A stretch of 64,000 bases of DNA. It comes from Allomuricauda sp. GTDB lineage: Bacteria; Bacteroidota; Bacteroidia; Flavobacteriales; Flavobacteriaceae. The notes under the pieces were generated by a model. That model was given only the letters and a program-made list of their open reading frames with translations. It was not told the DNA's origin and searched no databases. A program made the position numbers and the translations under genes. Location of the stretch: contig RHLF01000003.1 in NCBI GenBank assembly GCA_003712125.1, forward strand, positions 124,001 through 188,000, given 5' to 3'. The stretch's first letter is position 1. The number at the start of each line of letters is the position of its first letter. This document shows, piece after piece, positions 36,764 through 43,558 of the stretch.

Positions 36764-37612
36764 TTGGATACATACTTTTGTTTTAGTGATGAATGCGGGG
36801 ACTATGTAGCTAACATCTCCAAACGACAGCTAAAGAAACATCCTTTTTACATTCGTTCAACACTCATTATTAATGCTCGAGATTGGAGAAAATTGAATAG
36901 TGAGTTTAGAAAGCTGAAATCCCAATACCAAATTCCACAGCAATGTGAATTAAAATGGGCAGATTTATGGAGTTTACGACATATACAGAAGAACAATAAA
37001 GTGCTTGAAGAATCTAATAGGCTATATGCTCTGAGAAACCATTCTTATCAAGATTTAATTGAGTTTGTGGAATCTTCCCTCTCCTTACTTGGCGGTCTAG
37101 AGGAGAAAAGAGTAATTATTACCTATACCAAAAACTCCAATGGCTATTCCATCAACGAAAAATCCATGCTTTCAATGCACTTGCAGGAACATATGCAAAG
37201 AATAGAGATGGAACTTCAAGTGGATGAAGATAATTTAGGTGTGTTGTTCTTTGACCCTGTCAGCGCTACGAAAAATGAATACTTTCGGGAGATTTACCAC
37301 GAACTGTTTGAAAATGGAGATTACATCGAAAACTACGGTCATATAAAAGATAGTTTGAATATTGAAAATTCGCACCATTCGGTTGGAATACAGATAGCAG
37401 ACTATATTTCGGGTTCGTTTAGTGCTTTAGTAAAGTCAGGTGGTAAGGTCAATTATCAAAGAGGATTGAGCATGTTCTTCCAGTTTATATATCCAATTTT
37501 AAGAAAGGGATGGAATGGTCAGATTCAGGGATATGGGATAAGAGAAGTTCCACGAAGTAGTCCGGTGAGAAGCTGGATGATTGAGCATATAAATAATATG
37601 CAGAATACATAA
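36764..37612 (+). CDS. DUF3800 domain protein, TTG start
   Basis: A 282-residue protein of the DUF3800 family, which has an RNase H-like fold. The N-terminal strand reads FCFSDECGDY, the counterpart of the family's DESG acidic motif. The mid-protein acidic strand is LGVLFFDP, and the C-terminal QIADYISGSF matches the conserved AD motif. An in-frame TAA directly precedes the TTG at 36764 and no ATG occurs nearby, so TTG must be the start unless the gene is truncated. DUF3800 genes are often found on mobile elements and in defence regions; activity here is unproven. It is the last gene before attR. Confidence 0.75.
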   Translation: MDTYFCFSDECGDYVANISKRQLKKHPFYIRSTLIINARDWRKLNSEFRKLKSQYQIPQQCELKWADLWSLRHIQKNNKVLEESNRLYALRNHSYQDLIEFVESSLSLLGGLEEKRVIITYTKNSNGYSINEKSMLSMHLQEHMQRIEMELQVDEDNLGVLFFDPVSATKNEYFREIYHELFENGDYIENYGHIKDSLNIENSHHSVGIQIADYISGSFSALVKSGGKVNYQRGLSMFFQFIYPILRKGWNGQIQGYGIREVPRSSPVRSWMIEHINNMQNT

Positions 37613-37686
37613 CTATATATAATCATATTATAGTCATTTATATATTAATAAGACAGTTAATGCTTTTATAATATAGTATTAGTCTT

Positions 37687-37733
37687 CTGCTTTGGGAGCA
37701 GGAGGTCGCAGGTTCGAATCCTGCCACCCCGAC
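37687..37733 (+). repeat. attR: 47-bp direct repeat of the tRNA-Pro 3' end
   Basis: Identical to 32592-32638. It is a truncated tRNA (anticodon arm to 3' end) left at the right border by integration, not a functional tRNA gene. Confidence 0.9.
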
Positions 37734-37768
37734 AAAAAAACCCGAACCATTTGGTTCGGGTTTTTTTA
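37734..37768 (+). terminator. Original tRNA-Pro terminator, displaced
   Basis: A-run, stem CCCGAACC/GGTTCGGG with a four-base loop, and T-run, directly after attR. Before integration it would have sat immediately behind tRNA-Pro. It is symmetrical enough to work in both directions, and may now end the DUF3800 transcript and the small repeat-peptide ORF from the right. Confidence 0.8.
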
Positions 37769-37814
37769 GTTCAATTCTTTTTTCAAGCCTTTTGGCTTGC
37801 CTTCACTTTAGCGA

Positions 37815-37961
37815 CTAACCATCAGAGGGATTTATTTTCACCCCACTTTTTGAAGAGGCCTCGCTGGGATTAATTTTCACCCCGCTTTTTGACGATGCTT
37901 CACTGGGGTTAATTTTTACCCCACTTTTTGATGAAGCTGCTTTGTTTTCTTCAGTTGGCAT
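37815..37961 (-). CDS. Tandem-repeat peptide (3 x ASSKSGVKINPSE)
   Basis: A 48-codon frame: MPTEENKA, then three copies of the 13-residue unit ASSKSGVKINPSE (last copy ends PSDG). The 39-bp DNA repeats (37899-37937, 37860-37898, 37821-37859) differ mainly at third codon positions (for example AGT/AGC, AAC/AAT, GTA/GTG), which keeps the peptide nearly invariant and argues for selection on protein. There is no signal peptide or membrane segment. It diverges from the TPR membrane protein gene, which carries ASSKSGID at residues 90-97, and lies near a caspase-family gene. Role inferred only: a ligand, decoy or protease substrate. Confidence 0.7.
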   Translation of the reverse strand: MPTEENKAASSKSGVKINPSEASSKSGVKINPSEASSKSGVKINPSDG

Positions 37962-38024
37962 AATAGTGTCTTTTGTTAGTTTGTTCTATATTAGTGAAAA
38001 TTAGACCAGAAACCAAATTAACGC

Positions 38025-38047
38025 TCCTAATTATCTCATAATTAGGA
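38025..38047. promoter_or_regulatory. 10-bp perfect inverted repeat before the TPR membrane protein
   Basis: TCCTAATTAT (38025-38034) and ATAATTAGGA (38038-38047) around CTC, ending 14 bp before the start codon. It may be an operator or an mRNA hairpin masking translation initiation. Confidence 0.5.
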
Positions 38048-38061
38048 AAAAGACTACTAAA

Positions 38062-40155
38062 ATGACCTTCAGAGAATTTCTCAATGAATGTAGGGATAAA
38101 GACGTATTCAAAAATTTATCCATCTATGTTGTCTCGAGTTGGGTGCTTCTTCAGGTGGTTTCTTTACTGGCAGAACCCTTAAACCTGCCCCGTACCTCGC
38201 TAACCATCCTGCTGCTCATTTTGTTGTTGGCATTTCCGTTGTATGCCTTCTTTCTGTGGCAATACCGTATCAAACCTGAAAATGCCTTGGTACGAAGTGA
38301 ATTCAAGGCACAGATTGAAAATGGAACGGCTTCCTCAAAATCAGGTATTGATGTGGAAAAAGCAGAGAAATTGGCCAAAATAGAGGAGGGTCATAAGAAG
38401 TTCCAGAAAAAATACTTTGCCAGTGTCTTGGTCTTAGGTTTGCTTTCTGTATCAGCATCGGCCTTTATCGTGCGCACGAATTTTCTGAAGCCCAAAGCGG
38501 TGTTGGCCATGCCGCAATTGTCTGCCGAAAGGGTAAGCGATAAAATTGCCGTGCTCACCTTTGACAACAACACAGGCAATCCCGACAATGATATTATCGG
38601 TAAAATGGTGGTTGACTGGATCATGCATGGTATCACCCAAAATGGTGTTGGTCAGGTTATTTCTCCAAAGATAATTGAGGATTATTCCAAAGTTTTAAAG
38701 GCCTCTGTTGTGTCGTTGGGCGAAGGTGAGGTCGTGCAAAAGTATTTCAACCCCTCAAAGGTAATTGATGGCAGTTTTTATAAACGGGATGGCAAGTTGC
38801 TTTTTCAATCCTCGATTACCGATGGTGAAATGGCTAAAACCCTGGTTTCTTTGGGGCCCATTGAGTGCGATTCAGAATCACCCTTGGATTGTGTTGAGGA
38901 ATTGAAGCAACGAATTCTAGGTTTCTTGGCCACCGAAGACCGACCCCTTGAAAACTGGCAAGAAACGCCCCCCAATTATGAAGCTTACAAGTATTTGCTT
39001 GAGGCAGATAACAGATATGGTGACAATGAAGCCTATTTCGAACTAATAAGTAAGGCCCTGGCCGTCGATAGCACCTTTTTTGAGGCTAAGGTCCGCCTGT
39101 TGGAATATTACTTTAACTATGGGGATAAAAAGGTCGCCGACTCTATTGTGGACGTGTTGGGCAAAAAAGTCAACAACAACAGAAGGCAGTGGAACCTTTT
39201 AAAGATGTACGAAGCCTTATTGGACGGTGATAACGGCAATACCTACAAATACCTACGCAATGAGTATGATATTTACCCATTTGACATTTCTACCAATACC
39301 AGTTTGATAACGGTTGCCCTTGAATGTGTCAACAAACCGGAAGATATTGCAGAGATTTTCAATGACATTGATATTTTCAATGAGTTAAAGTCAAAACAAA
39401 AAGATTTTGAAGATTGCTTGCAATGTGAGTATCGGTTGCGTCAAAAAGGATGGGCCGAAATTGAATTGGGCAACTACCAAAATACGATAGACCTGTTGCA
39501 ACCCTTTGAAGATACCCGAGGTAACCATGAGCTAAAGAAGGTGTTGATAAGGGCCTATGTGCGTAAGGGAGGTAATGAGGAAAGCGTGCGTGAAATCGTG
39601 TCCAATTTTGAATTGGAAGACCCAGAAGTGTTTCATGAGATGAACCTTTTTGCGGCGAAGGAATATACCTATGTGCACAACGATTCCTTGGCCCAACCCT
39701 ATTATGAAAATATTGTCAATGCTTTGGATGATACTACCATAAGCGCGAATAATGAACCCCTACTGGTATTGGGATATGCACATTTATATGGCGGGGATTA
39801 CAAAAATGCTTCCAAATACTTGGGCTTATATCTTGAAAAGAATCCACAAACTCCTCAAGGAGAACTGCTTGCAAGATTGGCAATAGCCTATCATAAAAGT
39901 GGCAATACAGCAAGAGCCACGACACTGTTGGGCGAACTTGAAAAAAGAAGAATACCCTATAGATACGGGCGAATAGATTATGCGTTTGCCGAGTATTATG
40001 GGGCGATAGGGGATGAAGAAAAAATGATGGGGTATTTAAAAAGAGCGGTTGCTGACGGTAAATGGTTCAAGCCCGATTCCTTTCACAATGATGTTTTTCT
40101 TTTGCCCTATGTGAGCACTCCAGAATTCAAAGAGATTTTAACGTATTGGCACTAG
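38062..40155 (+). CDS. Membrane-anchored FlgO/TolB-like and TPR protein (cyclase-type N-terminus)
   Basis: A 697-residue protein. The N-terminus has the membrane module seen in adenylate-cyclase-type TPR proteins: a short helix FREFLNECRDKDVFKNLSIY, TM1 (~20-38) and TM2 (~47-66). A charged loop (67-114) containing ASSKSGID at 90-97 follows, then TM3 (~116-135). Next comes a FlgO/TolB-N-like domain opening KIAVLTFDNNTGNPDND (~158-290) and TPR repeats to the end. Positive charges suggest the loop is cytosolic and the TPR part periplasmic. There is no cyclase domain. First of four tightly spaced rightward genes including a caspase; probably a sensor or scaffold. Confidence 0.75.
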   Translation: MTFREFLNECRDKDVFKNLSIYVVSSWVLLQVVSLLAEPLNLPRTSLTILLLILLLAFPLYAFFLWQYRIKPENALVRSEFKAQIENGTASSKSGIDVEKAEKLAKIEEGHKKFQKKYFASVLVLGLLSVSASAFIVRTNFLKPKAVLAMPQLSAERVSDKIAVLTFDNNTGNPDNDIIGKMVVDWIMHGITQNGVGQVISPKIIEDYSKVLKASVVSLGEGEVVQKYFNPSKVIDGSFYKRDGKLLFQSSITDGEMAKTLVSLGPIECDSESPLDCVEELKQRILGFLATEDRPLENWQETPPNYEAYKYLLEADNRYGDNEAYFELISKALAVDSTFFEAKVRLLEYYFNYGDKKVADSIVDVLGKKVNNNRRQWNLLKMYEALLDGDNGNTYKYLRNEYDIYPFDISTNTSLITVALECVNKPEDIAEIFNDIDIFNELKSKQKDFEDCLQCEYRLRQKGWAEIELGNYQNTIDLLQPFEDTRGNHELKKVLIRAYVRKGGNEESVREIVSNFELEDPEVFHEMNLFAAKEYTYVHNDSLAQPYYENIVNALDDTTISANNEPLLVLGYAHLYGGDYKNASKYLGLYLEKNPQTPQGELLARLAIAYHKSGNTARATTLLGELEKRRIPYRYGRIDYAFAEYYGAIGDEEKMMGYLKRAVADGKWFKPDSFHNDVFLLPYVSTPEFKEILTYWH

Positions 40156-40188
40156 GTTACAAAAGACCTGGTAAAATACCAACGAGAT

Positions 40189-41598
40189 ATGGACAACCAC
40201 GACAATAAATACGCGCTGATTATTGGGGTTGGCGACGATTTGCCCTATACCGTTTTGGATGCCCAAAAAATTGCGGAAACCTTGATGGATGTAAACTTAA
40301 TTGGTTACCCCAAGGAGAATGTAATCCTGCGAACAGAAAACGGAGCTGACCGAAACGGCATTTTAACAGGATTTGATGAACTGATTTCCAAGACCGATAA
40401 AGATTCTTCGGTATTGATTTACTATTCGGGTCATGGGGGTACCTATGAAATCAAGAACAAAGACCAAGAAGTTACCGGGCACAAGTTTTGGCTACAACCA
40501 CATGGGATGACTGCCGAAAACTATAAAGAGGCCTGGGTGACCGCCGAAGAACTAACAACAAAGGTGAATGCCTTGGATTCCAATAAATTGGTTTTTTTAT
40601 TGGATTGCTGCCATGCCGAGGGGATGACGCAAAAAGGGCTGGCAAATATGGATGCCATGGCCCAACAATTGAACAATGAAGGCGGCATGTGGGTCATTTC
40701 ATCAAGTCAAGACAATCAAAAGTCGTGGCGACTTCCCAATGCAGACAATAGCCTCTTTACCGAATGCTTACTTGAAGTAATGACCGGAAGGCACAAAAGG
40801 CCGTTTACCGACACCGAAGTTACCATTACTGATGTTGTGGAGCACATCTTTGAAGAGGTGCCCAAACGGGCCAAAAAAGTAAACAACAAGGAAACTGGCA
40901 AACCCATCGAGCAACAACCTTTCGCCAAATTTCAAATGTCAGAAAATGTGGTGTTGAGCAATTTTCCCAAAAATGTGGAGAGCCACGAAGCGACCATTGC
41001 AACCCTTGAGCCCAATATTTCAAAACTGGGGGAGCGCAGCTTAATAAAATTATTGGAGGCACTGGAAGCCATAGGCCGAACGGACGATGCCATTACCATC
41101 TTGGAGAACCATAAGAAGACGCCGAACGATGCCGATTTGTTGAATGTGCTGGGCGATCTTTACAAAACCAAGTTTCTCGAAACAGATTTTGAAGAACATG
41201 GCCAAACCGCCATCCAACATCATAAAAAGGCCCTAGAAATTGCGCAAAACGAGGAAGATGAACAACAGGTTTACCTCAATGCCATTAACCTGGCGTTCCT
41301 GTACCTCATGCTCGATCTGAGCAAGAAAGAAATGCGCACTTATGCGCAACAAGCATTGGCCGCGGCTGAGGGGTACTACTACCCCAGTGTTGAAAAATTT
41401 GGGACCATGGGAGAGGCGAATATCTATTTGAACCAACTTGAGCAAGCTAAAGAACACTATGTAAAAGTTGGTGAAGAAGGGGGTATAAGGGCCAAAATGA
41501 AAATTTACAAAGATGCCCACAAGGTGTATACCATACTCTACAATGACAATCCAGAGGATGAGTTTATACAGTTCCTTGATTCAAAATTACTTAGCTAG
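40189..41598 (+). CDS. Caspase-family (C14) protease with TPR tail
   Basis: A 469-residue protein without signal peptide, so cytosolic. Residues ~8-235 form a caspase/metacaspase p20-like domain: opening YALIIGVGDD, catalytic His82 in YYSGHGG and the Cys in LLDCCHAEG (Cys141 aligns with the metacaspase DxCH nucleophile). Residues ~265-469 are TPR-like helices (LNVLGDLYKTKFLE; AINLAFLYLML). Orthocaspases usually cut after Arg or Lys. The gene starts 33 bp after the TPR membrane protein and is followed by two small membrane protein genes. Likely regulated cell-death or signalling protease; trigger unknown. Confidence 0.85.
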   Translation: MDNHDNKYALIIGVGDDLPYTVLDAQKIAETLMDVNLIGYPKENVILRTENGADRNGILTGFDELISKTDKDSSVLIYYSGHGGTYEIKNKDQEVTGHKFWLQPHGMTAENYKEAWVTAEELTTKVNALDSNKLVFLLDCCHAEGMTQKGLANMDAMAQQLNNEGGMWVISSSQDNQKSWRLPNADNSLFTECLLEVMTGRHKRPFTDTEVTITDVVEHIFEEVPKRAKKVNNKETGKPIEQQPFAKFQMSENVVLSNFPKNVESHEATIATLEPNISKLGERSLIKLLEALEAIGRTDDAITILENHKKTPNDADLLNVLGDLYKTKFLETDFEEHGQTAIQHHKKALEIAQNEEDEQQVYLNAINLAFLYLMLDLSKKEMRTYAQQALAAAEGYYYPSVEKFGTMGEANIYLNQLEQAKEHYVKVGEEGGIRAKMKIYKDAHKVYTILYNDNPEDEFIQFLDSKLLS

Positions 41599-41650
41599 TA
41601 TTCAAAATATTCGCTATATTTAAACAGCTAATAACCTTATTGTCAAACCA

Positions 41651-42055
41651 ATGGCGACCAAAACCAAAAATGAACTTGAGGGGTACCTTGAGGAGCTAAA
41701 GGCTGATTTTGAATTGTATCGTATTCGGATGAAGGGAAGAATACGGAACTCGTATATTAAAGTTGGCCTAGGTGTTCTATTAGTACTTGCCCTTATTGCA
41801 GTCTCCTATTTGGATGCTTCGATTTTCGATGCCATTTCAGGTTTAAAAGAACGCCTTGAATTTGCAGCACCCATCATGGGTGTTCCTACCTCTTTCACTT
41901 TCGCTTCTTTCAATGAAACTAAAAATTTGAAAAAGCAGATGACCGGAGTATATGATTTCGAGGATAAAGTCAGTGAATGGGAAAAAGGGCTTTCAACGTA
42001 TACCAAAAAGGATGTTTTATCGCTCGAGCATGAATTTGAGCGTTTTATCCGTTAA
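41651..42055 (+). CDS. Small membrane protein of the caspase locus
   Basis: A 134-residue protein of no recognised family. An acidic and basic helical N-terminus (1-~38) leads into one clear membrane helix (VGLGVLLVLALIAVSYL, ~40-57). A second, weaker hydrophobic stretch (~75-95) precedes a charged helical tail (NLKKQMTGVYDFEDKVSEWEKGL). It lies 52 bp after the caspase gene and 14 bp before the next gene, so it is probably in the same operon. A role in anchoring the complex is a guess. Confidence 0.55.
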   Translation: MATKTKNELEGYLEELKADFELYRIRMKGRIRNSYIKVGLGVLLVLALIAVSYLDASIFDAISGLKERLEFAAPIMGVPTSFTFASFNETKNLKKQMTGVYDFEDKVSEWEKGLSTYTKKDVLSLEHEFERFIR

Positions 42056-42069
42056 CCAAACCAAACAAC

Positions 42070-42702
42070 ATGAGTAAAATTTCAGAACGGATTGCCGAGT
42101 TAGACAAGGCAACCAAAAAAAGCCGCACCATAAATACCATATTGTGGGTATTTGTTTTTTGTCTTGTAGGCGTTGCTGGCTATTATGCCTATTCGGCCAA
42201 TGTGGAACGCGAAAAGGCCGAAACCTTGGCCAATGAAAAAAAGATCATCAATCAAAAGCTTATTGACAGTGAGGCGGAAACCAAGCGTAAATTAGACTCG
42301 ATTATTAGATTGTCCGTAACCGACCTTTGGGAGCAAGCCAAGAATATCAATACCCTGAGCGCCTATTCGAACTATGCCAAGGAAAATCCCAACGATTCCA
42401 TACATGGTGATGATTTGATCAATGCCGTTGACCATCTCTTAAATAAAAGTGGATTTACCCAGTACCAAGAAACCAACGGAAATAAACTATTTAACCCTGT
42501 GAATCTTGATTTGGAGGGTAGCTTTGTCACCTTCAAAACAGATAAAGCGGTGCGTAATGGTGCGATTGGAATCAATGATTGTGGGGCATCAAATTCACGA
42601 AAAATTGATGTTATTGTACAAGGGGAAATAGTGCGTATCAAAAGACTATGTGAGGCTCCGGGCAGTAAGTCAATTTGGGCTGAAATAGAATATTCCAATT
42701 AG
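42070..42702 (+). CDS. Membrane-anchored coiled-coil protein with beta-rich C-terminus
   Basis: A 210-residue protein of no recognised family. Its N-terminal 20 residues are charged and cytosolic, a single membrane helix follows (INTILWVFVFCLVGVAGYYAY, ~21-41) and then a coiled coil (VEREKAETLANEKKIINQKL, ~45-80). A helical segment (~85-125) and a beta-rich tail containing two cysteines (INDCGASNS and RIKRLCEAPG) complete it. The tail probably lies in the periplasm. Last gene of the caspase cluster; tRNA-Arg follows. Confidence 0.55.
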   Translation: MSKISERIAELDKATKKSRTINTILWVFVFCLVGVAGYYAYSANVEREKAETLANEKKIINQKLIDSEAETKRKLDSIIRLSVTDLWEQAKNINTLSAYSNYAKENPNDSIHGDDLINAVDHLLNKSGFTQYQETNGNKLFNPVNLDLEGSFVTFKTDKAVRNGAIGINDCGASNSRKIDVIVQGEIVRIKRLCEAPGSKSIWAEIEYSN

Positions 42703-42796
42703 GGGTACAACCATGTAACGACTACAGGATGCTGCTAAATGCGCGTATTCAGCAATAATATCTTCGGCAATATTTTATAACTAACCAAGTCATTGC

Positions 42797-42804
42797 TATA
42801 TTTG
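42797..42804 (+). promoter_or_regulatory. -7 box of tRNA-Arg promoter
   Basis: TATATTTG, a perfect match to TAnnTTTG, 13 bp before the tRNA-Arg gene. No clear TTG is at the -33 position. Confidence 0.5.
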
Positions 42805-42817
42805 CACCCGCAAAAAG

Positions 42818-42891
42818 GGTCGCGTAGCTCAGCTGGATAGAGCATCTGCCTTCTAAGCAGACGGTCGCAGGTTCGAATCCTGCCGCGATCA
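42818..42891 (+). tRNA. tRNA-Arg (anticodon TCT)
   Basis: A 74-nt tRNA. The acceptor GGTCGCG pairs with CGCGATC (one G-T pair). The D-arm is AGCTCAGCTGGATAGAGC. The anticodon loop CTTCTAA has TCT at 42852-42854. The T-arm is AGGTTCGAATCCT and no CCA is encoded. Part of its 3' end is repeated 114 bp downstream. Confidence 0.95.
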
Positions 42892-42910
42892 CGAATAAAT
42901 CAAACAATAA

Positions 42911-42947
42911 GAAAAAACGCCAAGCTTGCTTGAGCGTTTTTTTGTTT
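42911..42947 (+). terminator. Terminator of tRNA-Arg
   Basis: AAAAAACGC (42912-42920) pairs with GCGTTTTTT (42934-42942). An inner CAAG/CTTG hairpin and a T-run follow, 20 bp after the tRNA. Confidence 0.75.
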
Positions 42948-42989
42948 GTGAGATTTTCAAAACGGAGCGTTGCAAGGATGAACTCGTTC

Positions 42990-43017
42990 AATCCTGCCGC
43001 GATCACGAATAAATCAA
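42990..43017 (+). repeat. 28-bp repeat of the tRNA-Arg 3' end
   Basis: Perfect copy of 42876-42903 (T-arm 3' half, acceptor 3' strand and 12 bp of flank), 114 bp away. It may be a leftover attachment site from an excised or decayed element, or a slippage duplication. Confidence 0.7.
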
Positions 43018-43033
43018 CAAATTTTGAAATCGT

Positions 43034-43064
43034 AAGCAAGCAAATAAAAATGCTTGCTTTTTTG
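43034..43064 (+). terminator. Second terminator-like hairpin after tRNA-Arg
   Basis: AAGCAAGCA (43034-43042) pairs perfectly with TGCTTGCTT (43051-43059), eight-base loop, followed by TTTTT. It lies 17 bp behind the 28-bp tRNA repeat, as the first terminator lies behind the tRNA. Confidence 0.65.
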
Positions 43065-43558
43065 TTTAGTGGGACTTTCGGTCATTAATACACAGATTAT
43101 TTTACAAAAAAGAACTATGACCATGGCAACGTGCTAAACTTATTGTGGAGTGGCCGCGAAAAGAGCTGTAGTGACTTCCTTTCTATGTGAATAGTAAGCA
43201 ACTCTTTTTAAGAATAAATATCAATGTCTCATTATTAGGTTTCATTTTTTACGAAACCACAGATTTGTCTGCCAAAGTTTTAAATATCCCGAAATTCAGT
43301 ATTCCGAAATCAAATTTTTACGAAAACGTTTTCGAAAATTTTAGTAAGTTGCTTTAGTTACATTATAAGTAATTGAAAAACAATACTATAAAATGATTTT
43401 TTCATATTATCCAGGCATGTGAAATAGCATCCTGAGAAAAAGTTTCTTCTGTTAAAAATTAGAATTTCCAGGTGTCACAAAAATACCTTTAGCGCATTCA
43501 TAGTGCGTCCGAGTAGGCACTATTTCAGGAAATTATTTAACTAACTAAAACTAAACTT
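43065..43558. other. Long regulatory region upstream of susC
   Basis: 494 bp without a gene. It contains the LacI-type palindrome at 43321-43334. A weak -7-like TACCTTTA lies at 43484-43491, 68 bp before the susC start. No other structure is recognised. Confidence 0.5.
43321..43334. promoter_or_regulatory. LacI-family operator upstream of susCD
   Basis: CGAAAACGTTTTCG is a perfect 14-bp palindrome with the central CG typical of LacI/PurR family operators. With its flanks (ACGAAAACGTTTTCGAAA) it matches the site at 48397 at all but one position. Candidate target of the LacI-type regulator at 60018. Confidence 0.7.

Larger units (their letters stand above)
32639..37733. mobile_element. 5.1-kb integrative element in tRNA-Pro
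   Basis: Bounded by perfect 47-bp repeats of the tRNA-Pro 3' end. It carries a tyrosine recombinase next to attL, a heavy-metal-type transporter, a ~1-kb stretch without a recognised gene, a serine recombinase and a DUF3800 protein. Base composition is visibly more AT-rich than the flanks. There are no relaxase, replication or capsid genes, so it is a small genomic island or satellite that would need help for transfer. The 10-mer ATTATAGTCA occurs near both ends (32744-32753 and 37627-37636), possibly arm sites. Confidence 0.85.

Noticed and set aside
37821-37937. Three 39-bp tandem repeats as a CRISPR array
   Set aside because: Repeats are contiguous without spacers and vary at synonymous positions; they encode a peptide repeat. 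No cas genes are present.
42749-43039. Leftward 96-codon frame across tRNA-Arg
   Set aside because: It is the antisense of the tRNA gene and its repeat, a frequent false protein call around tRNAs; its sequence is explained by the tRNA.
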